A stretch of 14,843 nt of DNA from positions 1 to 14,843 of the forward strand of contig CAMPIF010000050.1 in assembly GCA_946886245.1 (NCBI GenBank), in the 5' to 3' direction. A program made the position numbers and the translations under genes. Below the pieces are notes generated by a model. The model had not been told where the DNA came from and did not search any database. It saw only the letters and a program-made list of their open reading frames with translations. Positions within the stretch are counted from its first letter, which is position 1, and the number at the start of each line of letters is the position of its first letter. Shown one piece after another: positions 8,908-14,843 of this stretch. This DNA is from Ectopseudomonas composti. Lineage in GTDB: Bacteria > Pseudomonadota > Gammaproteobacteria > Pseudomonadales > Pseudomonadaceae.

Positions 8908-10431
8908 TTAAAGCGTCTTGGCCATGCGGTTGGCCAGCAGCGCCCAGCCCAGCAACAGGGCGCAGAGAATCGCCAGCGGCCAGATGCGCCATTGCAGATA
9001 GGGCGTGAGCCCCTGCATGGGCAGCACTTCGCCGTAGAGCACGCCTTGTTCGAACTGCGGCAAGCCGAACTGGATGCGTCCTTGCGGGTCGATTACCACG
9101 GTCATGCCGTTGTTGGTGGCGCGGATCATCCAGCGTCCGGCCTCCAGTGCGCGCATCTGCGCCATCTGCAGGTGCTGCAGCGGGCCGATGGAGGTGCCGA
9201 ACCAGGTGTCGTTGCTCACCGTGAGGAGGATCTCGCTGTCCGCTGCCAGCGCTGCGGCGAACTCCGGGTAGACCACTTCATAGCAGATGAAGGGCGCGAT
9301 GCGATGCCCCTTGGCCAGCAGCGGTGGCTGGTCGGCCGGGCCACGGGCGAAGTCGGACATCGGCAGGTCGAAGAAGGCGATCAAGCCGCGCAGCACTTCC
9401 TGCAGAGGGACGTATTCGCCGAATGGCACCAGCTTCTGCTTGAGGTAGGTGCCCTGGCCTTCACCAAAACTGGTGATCGCATTGTAATAACGCAGCTCGC
9501 CACGCTCGTTGGACTGGCGCACCGGCACGCCGCTGATCAGTGCACTGTTACGATAACGGGCGAAGCGATCCATCACGCCGATATAGCCTTGGGCCATGTC
9601 CTTGAGCACCGGGATCGCCGTTTCCGGCCAGACCAGAATGTCGACCCGCTCGGTGCTGAAACTGAGGTCGCGATACAGCGCCAACTGCGCGTTGAGGTGG
9701 GCCGGGTCCCACTTCAGGTTCTGCTCGACGTTACCTTGCACGGCGGCAACCGTAAGGCTGTTGCCTGCGGCGCGGGTCCAGTGGTGATCCTTCAGCGCCA
9801 GGCCGGCGATCCAGGGGCTCAGCAGCAGGAGCAGGGCGCAGACGTAGCGGGGTTTGTGCTTGCGCAGGCGCTCCAGATTGATGATCAGCGCTGCCGACAG
9901 GGCGATGACGAACGACGAAAGCCACACGCCGCCGACCGGTACCAGGCCGCTCAGCGGGCCGTCGAGCTGGCTGTAACCGGCATAGAGCCAGGGAAAACCG
10001 GTGAGGAACCAACCGCGAAACACTTCCTGTGCGACCCACAGCGCGGCGAACGCCAGCGCGTCCGCCAGTGGTGCTTCGTTGCGGCGTATCCAGCGCGCCC
10101 AGAGGGCGCCAGTCAGGGCGAACAACAGGCCCAGGCCGGCGACGAAGCCCAGGGTGAGAATGCCGGCCAGTGCCGGTGATGCGGCGCCGTAGTCGTGGAT
10201 GCTGACATAGACCCAGCTGGTACCGGCGGCGAACAGCCCGAAGCCATAGCTCCAGCCGCGCAGCGCTGCCTGGCCGGGGCGCAGATGGCGCAGGCCGAAA
10301 TACAACAGGGCAATGGACAGCACGGCCAATGGCCAGAGATCGAAAGGCGCGAGCGCCAGGGTGGTCAGGGCGCCAGCGCCGCAGGCGAGCAGGTGGCCGG
10401 GCCAGCCCGGGCGAGTGATCCATTGCAACAT
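8908..10431 (-). CDS. lnt: Apolipoprotein N-acyltransferase Lnt
   Basis: Lnt transfers the third acyl chain from phospholipid to the N-terminal Cys of diacylated lipoproteins in the inner membrane, which lets the Lol system carry them to the outer membrane. Residues 1-215 contain about six to seven membrane helices. About 225-470 is the periplasmic nitrilase-like domain, and a last helix is at about 483-500. The catalytic triad is visible as Glu270 (VWPE), Lys331 (in KQKLVPFGE) and Cys383 (FICYE); Glu339 matches the essential Glu343 of E. coli. The length is 507 aa (E. coli 512). I start at 10431 because AAGGA lies seven bases upstream. The frame stays open to 10530, but those codons run back into a repeat. 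It is the last gene of the miaB-ybeZ-ybeY-corC-lnt cluster. Confidence 0.97.
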   Translation of the reverse strand: MLQWITRPGWPGHLLACGAGALTTLALAPFDLWPLAVLSIALLYFGLRHLRPGQAALRGWSYGFGLFAAGTSWVYVSIHDYGAASPALAGILTLGFVAGLGLLFALTGALWARWIRRNEAPLADALAFAALWVAQEVFRGWFLTGFPWLYAGYSQLDGPLSGLVPVGGVWLSSFVIALSAALIINLERLRKHKPRYVCALLLLLSPWIAGLALKDHHWTRAAGNSLTVAAVQGNVEQNLKWDPAHLNAQLALYRDLSFSTERVDILVWPETAIPVLKDMAQGYIGVMDRFARYRNSALISGVPVRQSNERGELRYYNAITSFGEGQGTYLKQKLVPFGEYVPLQEVLRGLIAFFDLPMSDFARGPADQPPLLAKGHRIAPFICYEVVYPEFAAALAADSEILLTVSNDTWFGTSIGPLQHLQMAQMRALEAGRWMIRATNNGMTVVIDPQGRIQFGLPQFEQGVLYGEVLPMQGLTPYLQWRIWPLAILCALLLGWALLANRMAKTL

Positions 10432-10493
10432 GAGCAGATCCTTGGAATCGGGGTGGCGCAAGGGTAGGTGCAGGCAGTGGCGGGCGGCAAGTG

Positions 10494-10541
10494 GTAGCCC
10501 GGATGCAATCCGGGGAGGCTCGGTTGCCATCCCCGGATACC
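10494..10541. repeat. REP-like element inside the corC-lnt operon gap
   Basis: One intact copy of the 21-base element (10494-10514, GTAGCCCGGATGCAATCC plus GGG) is followed after about 16 bases by a degenerate inverted half (CCCCGGATACC, 10531-10541). ATCCGGGG (10508-10515) pairs with CCCCGGAT (10531-10538). It ends five bases from the corC stop and lies 62 bases upstream of the lnt start, so it is transcribed as part of the operon. REP hairpins in such gaps can stabilise upstream mRNA or reduce downstream expression. Confidence 0.7.
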
Positions 10542-10546
10542 AGCCG

Positions 10547-11386
10547 TCAGCGGCTGACTGGGGTCAGGCGCAGCAGGTGGATGCGCCGGCTGTCGGCGTT
10601 GAGCACGCGGAAGCGGAACTCGCCGATCTCGGTGACTTCGTTGCGCTTGGGCAGGTGGCCGAAGGCGCTCATCACCAGGCCACCGACGGTGTCGTACTCA
10701 TCGTCGGAGAACTGGCTGTCGAAGGTTTCGTTGAAGCTGTCGATGGGCGTCAGCGCCTTGATCAGGTAGTCGCCGGAGGGCAGCGGCTTGATGTAGCCGT
10801 CTTCCTCGACATCGTGCTCGTCTTCGATGTCACCGACGATCTGCTCGAGTACATCCTCGATGGTCACCAGGCCGGCAACACCGCCGTATTCGTCGATGAC
10901 CACGGCCATGTGGTTGTGGTTGGCGCGGAACTCGCGCAGCAGCACGTTCAGGCGCTTGGACTCGGGCACGAAGGTGGCCGGGCGCAGCAGGTCCTTGATG
11001 TTGAAGTTGGGTTGTTCACCCTGCAGGATCAGCGGCAGCAGATCCTTGGCCAGGAGAATGCCGATGACGTCGTCGAGGCTCTCGCCGATCACCGGATAGC
11101 GCGAGTGCGCCGCGTCGATGATGGCGGGCAGGAACTCGCGGGGCGTCTGGCTGGCCTTGATGCTGATCATCTGCGAGCGCGGCACCATGATGTCGCGTAC
11201 CTGCAGGTCGGCGACCTGAATGGCGCCTTCGACGATGGCCAGTGCTTCGCTGTCGAGCAGCTTGTTCTGGTGGGCTTCGCGCAGGACTTCCAGCAGTTCC
11301 TGGCGGTTTCTCGGCTCATGAGCAAAAGCCTGGGTCAGCTTGTTGAACCAGGACTTCTGCTCGTTGCTCGATCGGTCTTCGCTCAT
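10547..11386 (-). CDS. corC: CBS-domain protein CorC/YbeX
   Basis: This is a cytoplasmic CBS-pair protein linked in enterics to Mg2+/Co2+ efflux through CorA and, more recently, to ribosome metabolism; its exact role is unsettled. The 279 aa contain an N-terminal linker, two CBS domains (about 66-125, VRDIMVPRSQM; about 131-188, with VVIDEYGGVAGLVTIEDVLE) and a C-terminal CorC_HlyC transporter-associated domain (about 203-278, with DTVGGLVMS). There is no DUF21 membrane domain, which separates it from the CNNM/HlyC-membrane type. It starts six bases after the ybeY stop, indicating translational coupling; its own ribosome binding site is weak. The gene order ybeZ-ybeY-corC-lnt is the conserved one. 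Confidence 0.94.
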   Translation of the reverse strand: MSEDRSSNEQKSWFNKLTQAFAHEPRNRQELLEVLREAHQNKLLDSEALAIVEGAIQVADLQVRDIMVPRSQMISIKASQTPREFLPAIIDAAHSRYPVIGESLDDVIGILLAKDLLPLILQGEQPNFNIKDLLRPATFVPESKRLNVLLREFRANHNHMAVVIDEYGGVAGLVTIEDVLEQIVGDIEDEHDVEEDGYIKPLPSGDYLIKALTPIDSFNETFDSQFSDDEYDTVGGLVMSAFGHLPKRNEVTEIGEFRFRVLNADSRRIHLLRLTPVSR

Positions 11387-11392
11387 GGCGTT

Positions 11393-11872
11393 TTACTCGG
11401 GGTCCTTGTCAGGAGGGGATTCGTCGTCCGCATACGGGTCGGGATGACCCAGTTCGGCGAGCAATTGTCGTTCCAGTTCTTCCATCTCGAGGGCTTCGTC
11501 TTCCTCGATATGGTCATAGCCCAGCAGGTGCAGGCAGCCGTGGATCACCAGGTGTGCCCAGTGCGCCTCCGGCGTCTTGCCTTGCTCGGCGGCTTCGCGC
11601 TCGACCACTGGCACGCAGATCACCAGGTCGCCCAGCAGCGGAATGTCGAGGATTCCATCGGGGATCTCGGCCGGGAAGGACAACACGTTGGTGGCGTAGT
11701 CCCTGTGCCGCCAGGTGTGGTTCAGCTCGCGGCCTTCGGCCTCGTCGACCAGGCGGATGGTCAACTCGGAATCGGCCGTGCGCTGGCGCAGGGCCAGTTC
11801 GCACCAGCGGCGTAACTGTGCTTCGTCCGGGTGCTGGCCGTCAGTGGCCAGTTGCAGGTCGAGTTCAAGCAT
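11393..11872 (-). CDS. ybeY: Endoribonuclease YbeY (rRNA maturation)
   Basis: YbeY is a zinc-dependent single-strand RNase needed for 16S rRNA 3'-end maturation and 70S ribosome quality control. The zinc motif H-x3-H-x5-H is complete: His111, His115 and His121 within [11 protein letters not shown]. The upstream [13 protein letters not shown] (56-67) is the other family signature. The 159-aa length fits (E. coli 155). The frame runs to 12001, but the ATG at 11872 gives the correct family start and overlaps the ybeZ stop by eight bases (ATGCTTGA), a sign of translational coupling. The C-terminal 15 residues are acidic and proline-rich. Confidence 0.95.
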   Translation of the reverse strand: MLELDLQLATDGQHPDEAQLRRWCELALRQRTADSELTIRLVDEAEGRELNHTWRHRDYATNVLSFPAEIPDGILDIPLLGDLVICVPVVEREAAEQGKTPEAHWAHLVIHGCLHLLGYDHIEEDEALEMEELERQLLAELGHPDPYADDESPPDKDPE

Positions 11873-12902
11873 CGTGGCTGTCGGCCTTGCCGTGCAGGCG
11901 CGCGTCGTGGCGCTCGTAGGCTTCGACGATGCGCTGCACCAGCGGGTGACGCACCACGTCCTTGGGTTTGAAGTGGGTGAAGCTGATGCCGGGCACGTCA
12001 CGCAGTACCTCGATGACGTGCGCCAGGCCGCTCTTGGTGCCGCGCGGCAGGTCGACCTGGGTGATGTCGCCGGTGATCACGGCGGTGGAGCCGAAACCGA
12101 TACGGGTGAGGAACATCTTCATCTGCTCGACGGTGGTGTTCTGACTCTCGTCGAGAATGATGAAGCTGTTGTTAAGGGTGCGGCCGCGCATGTAGGCCAG
12201 TGGCGCGATCTCGATCACCTGCTTTTCGATCAGCTTGGCCACGTATTCGAAACCGAGCATCTCGTACAGCGCGTCGTACAGCGGGCGCAGGTAAGGGTCG
12301 ATCTTCTGCGCCAGGTCGCCGGGCAGGAAGCCGAGCTTCTCGCCGGCTTCGACCGCCGGGCGCACCAGCAGGATGCGTCGCACCTGTTCACGCTCCAGGG
12401 CGTCCACCGCGCAGGCTACGGCCAGGTAGGTCTTGCCGGTGCCGGCCGGGCCGATGCCGAAGTTGATGTCGTTGTCGAGGATCGCCTTGACGTAGCGCTG
12501 CTGGTTGGCGCCGCGTGGCTTGATCACGCCCTTCTTGGTGCGCAGGGTGACCTGCGGCAGGTTGCTGGGGTTGACCAGTTCCTCGACGCCGGATTCCTGC
12601 AGGTACAGGTGCACCAGGTCGGGCGACAGCTCGGTGGCTTTGGTTTCGCGGTACAGCTTGCGCAGCAGGGTTTCGGCGGCCTGGGTCTTTTCGACGGCGC
12701 CGAGCATCTCGAACTGGTTGCCACGGTTGCGGATTTCCAGGCCGAGGCGCTCTTCGATCAGGCGCAGATGCTCGTCGAACTGGCCGCAGAGATTGGCGAA
12801 ACGGCGGGCCTCGAAAGGTTCGAGGGTGAAACGATGAGGTTCTAGAGAGGCGTTCAAGGTGATGGTGTGATCGTCACTTGTCTGGGTATGGAAAGGCAGC
12901 AT
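11865..12902 (-). CDS. ybeZ: PhoH-family ATPase YbeZ
   Basis: This is a PhoH-like P-loop NTPase that partners functionally with YbeY in RNA metabolism; a helicase-like role has been proposed. Numbered from the ATG at 12902 (345 aa), the Walker A is GPAGTGKT (151-158) and the Walker B is IILDESQN (248-255). [17 protein letters not shown] and [10 protein letters not shown] segments are the conserved PhoH core, and [11 protein letters not shown] follows. The start is uncertain. The only in-frame ATG is at 12902 and has no clear ribosome binding site. A TTG at 12857 would give [10 protein letters not shown], which aligns with the MNA-x-x-EPHRF start I recall for other Pseudomonas YbeZ proteins (330 aa), but it too lacks a good site. 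The gene follows miaB by 42 bases (to the ATG), and its end overlaps ybeY. Confidence 0.93.
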   Translation of the reverse strand: MLPFHTQTSDDHTITLNASLEPHRFTLEPFEARRFANLCGQFDEHLRLIEERLGLEIRNRGNQFEMLGAVEKTQAAETLLRKLYRETKATELSPDLVHLYLQESGVEELVNPSNLPQVTLRTKKGVIKPRGANQQRYVKAILDNDINFGIGPAGTGKTYLAVACAVDALEREQVRRILLVRPAVEAGEKLGFLPGDLAQKIDPYLRPLYDALYEMLGFEYVAKLIEKQVIEIAPLAYMRGRTLNNSFIILDESQNTTVEQMKMFLTRIGFGSTAVITGDITQVDLPRGTKSGLAHVIEVLRDVPGISFTHFKPKDVVRHPLVQRIVEAYERHDARLHGKADSHDA

Positions 12903-12912
12903 AACGCCGGTC

Positions 12913-12934
12913 GCCCACAACGCAAAGTGTGGGC
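12913..12934. other. Hairpin between miaB and ybeZ
   Basis: GCCCACA (12913-12919) and TGTGGGC (12928-12934) pair over seven bases around an eight-base loop, between the miaB stop and the candidate ybeZ ATG. There is no T-run on the minus strand. It may stabilise the miaB 3' end or affect ybeZ translation. The stem is short, so it could be chance. Confidence 0.3.
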
Positions 12935-12944
12935 AATTACGGCT

Positions 12945-14288
12945 TTAGTTGAGGGTGCTGGCATCGAGCAGGGTGCCGCGCAGGGAGTGGGGCAGGGCGT
13001 CGTCGATGTGCACGTCGACGAACTGGCCGATCAGGCGCGGATTGTCGCAACGGAAATTGACGATGCGGTTCTGCTCGGTGCGGCCCTGGAGCATGCCCGG
13101 GTCTTTCTTCGAGTAGTCGCTGACCAGGATGCGTTGCACCGTGCCGACCATGCGTCGGCTGTTCTCGAAGCCGTTCTGGTTGATGCGGTGCTGCAGCAGG
13201 GCCAGGCGCTGTTTCTTCACCTCGTCCGGGGTGTCGTCGACCAGGTCGGCGGCCGGTGTGCCGGGGCGCGAGCTGTAGATGAAGGAGAAGGAGAAGTCGA
13301 AACCGACGTCCTCGATCAGCTTCATGGTCTGCTCGAAGTCCTTCTCGGTCTCGCCGGGGAAGCCGACGATGAAGTCCGAGCTGATCAGGATGTCCGGCAC
13401 GGCAGCGCGCAGCTTGCGGATGCGCGACTTGTATTCCAGGGCGGTGTGGTTGCGCTTCATCGCCGCGAGGATGCGGTCGGAGCCGGACTGCACCGGCAGA
13501 TGCAGGTATTTCACCAACTGCGGGATCTCGGCGTGGGCCTGGATGATCGCGTCGGAGAACTCCAGCGGGTGGCTGGTGGTGTAGCGGATGCGCTCGATGC
13601 CGTCGAGCGCCGCGACGGCATGCAGCAGTTCGGCGAAGTCCGCGATACGGCCGTCCGGCGTTTCGCCACGGTAACCATTGACGTTCTGCCCGAGCAGGGT
13701 GATTTCCTTCACGCCTTTCTCGGTGAGGGAGGTGATTTCCATCAGCACGTCGACCAGCGGTCGGCTGACTTCCTCGCCACGGGTATAGGGCACCACGCAG
13801 AAGGTGCAGTACTTGCTGCAGCCTTCCATCACCGAGACGAAGGCGCTGGGGCCGTCGACGCGCGGTTCGGGCAGGCGGTCGAATTTCTCGATCTCGGGGA
13901 AGCTGATGTCGACCTGCGCGGTCTTGGTCAGGCGCGCGGCGTCGATCATCTCCGGCAGGCGGTGCAGGGTCTGCGGGCCGAACACCACGTCGACATAGGG
14001 CGCGCGATCGCGGATCGCCGCGCCTTCCTGGCTGGCCACGCAGCCGCCGACGCCGATCACCAGGTCCGGGTTGGCCTGCTTCAGCTCGCGCCAGCGGCCG
14101 AGCTGGGAGAACACCTTGTCCTGCGCTTTCTCACGGATCGAGCAGGTATTGAGCAGGATCACGTCGGCGTCTTCGGGTTTTTCCGTGACCTCCAGGGCCT
14201 GATGCTCGCCCAGCAGGTCGACCATGCGCGAGCTGTCGTACTCGTTCATCTGGCAACCGTGGGTTTCGATATAGAGCTTCTTGGTCAT
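12945..14288 (-). CDS. miaB: tRNA-2-methylthio-N6-dimethylallyladenosine synthase MiaB
   Basis: MiaB is a radical-SAM methylthiotransferase that converts i6A37 to ms2i6A37 in tRNAs reading UNN codons, improving reading-frame maintenance. The N-terminal domain carries the auxiliary-cluster cysteines C12, C49 and C83. The radical-SAM cluster is C157-x3-C161-x2-C164 (CSKYCTFC). The C-terminal TRAM domain is at about 378-441. The length of 447 aa is standard. The reading frame continues to an ATG at 14324, but that codon overlaps a perfect -10 hexamer, so it is unlikely to be in the mRNA. The start at 14288 ([15 protein letters not shown]) is the family start. No good ribosome binding site precedes it. 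It is the first gene of the miaB-ybeZ-ybeY-corC-lnt cluster and divergent from the DUF1820 gene. Confidence 0.97.
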   Translation of the reverse strand: MTKKLYIETHGCQMNEYDSSRMVDLLGEHQALEVTEKPEDADVILLNTCSIREKAQDKVFSQLGRWRELKQANPDLVIGVGGCVASQEGAAIRDRAPYVDVVFGPQTLHRLPEMIDAARLTKTAQVDISFPEIEKFDRLPEPRVDGPSAFVSVMEGCSKYCTFCVVPYTRGEEVSRPLVDVLMEITSLTEKGVKEITLLGQNVNGYRGETPDGRIADFAELLHAVAALDGIERIRYTTSHPLEFSDAIIQAHAEIPQLVKYLHLPVQSGSDRILAAMKRNHTALEYKSRIRKLRAAVPDILISSDFIVGFPGETEKDFEQTMKLIEDVGFDFSFSFIYSSRPGTPAADLVDDTPDEVKKQRLALLQHRINQNGFENSRRMVGTVQRILVSDYSKKDPGMLQGRTEQNRIVNFRCDNPRLIGQFVDVHIDDALPHSLRGTLLDASTLN

Positions 14289-14322
14289 GGCACTGTCTGA
14301 GGTGGTTAAAAAATGACCGCGC

Positions 14323-14352
14323 ATTATAGGCCTGTGCCAAAGGGGATGCTAC
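14323..14352 (-). promoter_or_regulatory. Sigma-70 promoter for miaB and its operon
   Basis: A perfect TATAAT lies at 14323-14328 on the minus strand, predicting a transcript start near 14316 and a leader of about 28 bases before miaB. No clear -35 is seen at 16-18 bases upstream (sequence around AGCATC). This -10 rules out the upstream in-frame ATG as the miaB start. Confidence 0.6.
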
Positions 14353-14364
14353 CGCTCAGTTCCC

Positions 14365-14422
14365 GTGGCCCGGATGCAATCCGAGGCCTTGCGTCGTCCG
14401 CCCCGGATTGCATCCGGGCTAC
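14365..14422. repeat. REP-like inverted pair between miaB and the DUF1820 gene
   Basis: A 21-base copy at 14365-14385 and its inverted partner at 14402-14422 differ at two positions. Each contains the CCCGGATGCAATCC core also found at 8842-8901 and 10494-10541. The pair lies between divergent promoters: its left arm starts about 37 bases upstream of the miaB -10, and its right arm ends 16 bases before the candidate DUF1820 -10. This is less usual than a position between convergent gene ends. Confidence 0.75.
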
Positions 14423-14435
14423 GCATGCGGCGCTG

Positions 14436-14444
14436 TGCTATCCT
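14436..14444 (+). promoter_or_regulatory. Candidate extended -10 promoter for the DUF1820 gene
   Basis: TGCTATCCT is an extended -10 (TGN plus TATCCT, four of six matches) 33 bases upstream of the gene's ATG. The -35 region falls in the end of the repeat and is weak. Confidence 0.4.
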
Positions 14445-14477
14445 GCGCGCCCCCGTTTTTCCTCACTCCGAGTCTTC

Positions 14478-14801
14478 ATGAGCAAGCGCGATCCCATCTA
14501 CAAGGTGATTTTCCTCAATCAGGGCCAGGTGTACGAGATGTACGCCAAGCAGATCTATCAGAGCGATCTGTGGGGCTTCCTGGAAGTAGAGGAGTTCGTC
14601 TTCGGCGAGCGCAGCCAACTGGTGGTCGACCCCAGCGAGGAGAAGCTCAAGGCGCAGTTCGAGGGAGTGGTACGCAGCTTCGTGCCGATGCACGCGATCA
14701 TTCGCATCGACGAGGTAGAGCGCCTGGGCACGGCGAAGATCAGCGAGGCCAAGGGCGGCGGCAATGTGATGCCGTTCCCCATGCCGATGCCGGACAAGTA
14801 A
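14478..14801 (+). CDS. DUF1820 family protein, function unknown
   Basis: This is a 107-aa soluble protein that I recognise as the small DUF1820 family found beside miaB in Pseudomonas. It opens with DPIYKVIFLNQGQVYEMYAK (5-24) and has LWGFLEVEEFVFGE (31-44), then VDPSEEKLKAQFEGV, and a C-terminus rich in Gly, Pro and Met (VMPFPMPMPDK). There is no signal peptide, membrane segment or Cys. The frame opens further upstream (from 14313), but those codons run through the repeat pair and the candidate promoter. The ATG at 14478 gives the family start, with only a weak ribosome binding site. I do not know its role. Its fixed position opposite miaB hints at a link to translation but does not show one. 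Confidence 0.85.
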   Translation: MSKRDPIYKVIFLNQGQVYEMYAKQIYQSDLWGFLEVEEFVFGERSQLVVDPSEEKLKAQFEGVVRSFVPMHAIIRIDEVERLGTAKISEAKGGGNVMPFPMPMPDK

Positions 14802-14824
14802 GCGGCTGCGCAGGAACGCTGCAA

Positions 14825-14843
14825 GTAGGGTGGGCTGTAGGGT
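14825..14843. repeat. Start of a GTAGGGTGGGCT-type repeat, cut by the window edge
   Basis: GTAGGGTGGGCT at 14825-14836 resembles one arm of the palindrome at 2886-2912 and lies 24 bases after the DUF1820 stop codon. The expected complementary arm would be beyond the window, so this is tentative. Confidence 0.35.

Noticed and set aside
10432..10530. 33-residue N-terminal extension of lnt
   Set aside because: It is translated from the repeat element and the leader. The ATG at 10431 has a good ribosome binding site and gives the normal family length.
14323..14340. Possible sigma-54 promoter (TTGGCAC...) upstream of miaB
   Set aside because: The -24-like TGGCAC is present, but the matching position for the -12 GC reads TA. 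A perfect sigma-70 TATAAT explains the site better.

Overview
The window is an ordinary stretch of housekeeping chromosome from a GC-rich gammaproteobacterium, almost certainly a Pseudomonas. The call rests on gene content and order (miaB-ybeZ-ybeY-corC-lnt; ybeL-type gene divergent from leuS-lptE-holA; arfA; an MltB-type lytic transglycosylase; lipA), on a DUF1820 gene next to miaB, and on extragenic repeats with the core GTAGCCCGGATGCAATCC. I associate those repeats with the P. mendocina / stutzeri / alcaligenes part of the genus; that species-level guess is from memory, not from a search.

Layout, left to right: a rho-independent terminator (41-70); lipA (minus); a lipoprotein lytic transglycosylase (minus); arfA (minus), with a strong hairpin inside its coding region; holA, lptE and leuS (minus, leuS first); a divergent intergenic region; a zinc-ribbon YbeL/DUF1451-type gene and a YdcF/ElyC-type DUF218 membrane protein (both plus); a repeat pair between convergent genes; then lnt, corC, ybeY, ybeZ and miaB (minus, miaB first); a second repeat pair; and a small DUF1820 gene (plus). 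No gap between genes exceeds about 190 bases.

Two transcription units dominate. The miaB-ybeZ-ybeY-corC-lnt cluster combines tRNA modification, rRNA maturation and ribosome quality control with apolipoprotein N-acylation. The leuS-lptE-holA cluster combines leucine tRNA charging, LPS export and the replicative clamp loader. ArfA, with its own promoter, rescues stalled ribosomes and carries the built-in hairpin that yields a stop-less mRNA, so its synthesis should respond to trans-translation capacity. Lnt completes the acylation of lipoproteins, and two of its likely clients (LptE and the lytic transglycosylase) are encoded nearby.

Several reading frames extend upstream of the true start into promoters, hairpins or repeats (lipA, lptE, lnt, ybeY, miaB, DUF1820); I shortened these using ribosome binding sites, promoters and family length. 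I found no mobile element, CRISPR array, tRNA, rRNA, phage gene, toxin-antitoxin pair or defence system, and no convincing undescribed system. The most interesting items are the arfA hairpin, the repeat family and where its copies sit relative to genes, and a perfect 24-base palindrome between leuS and lptE.
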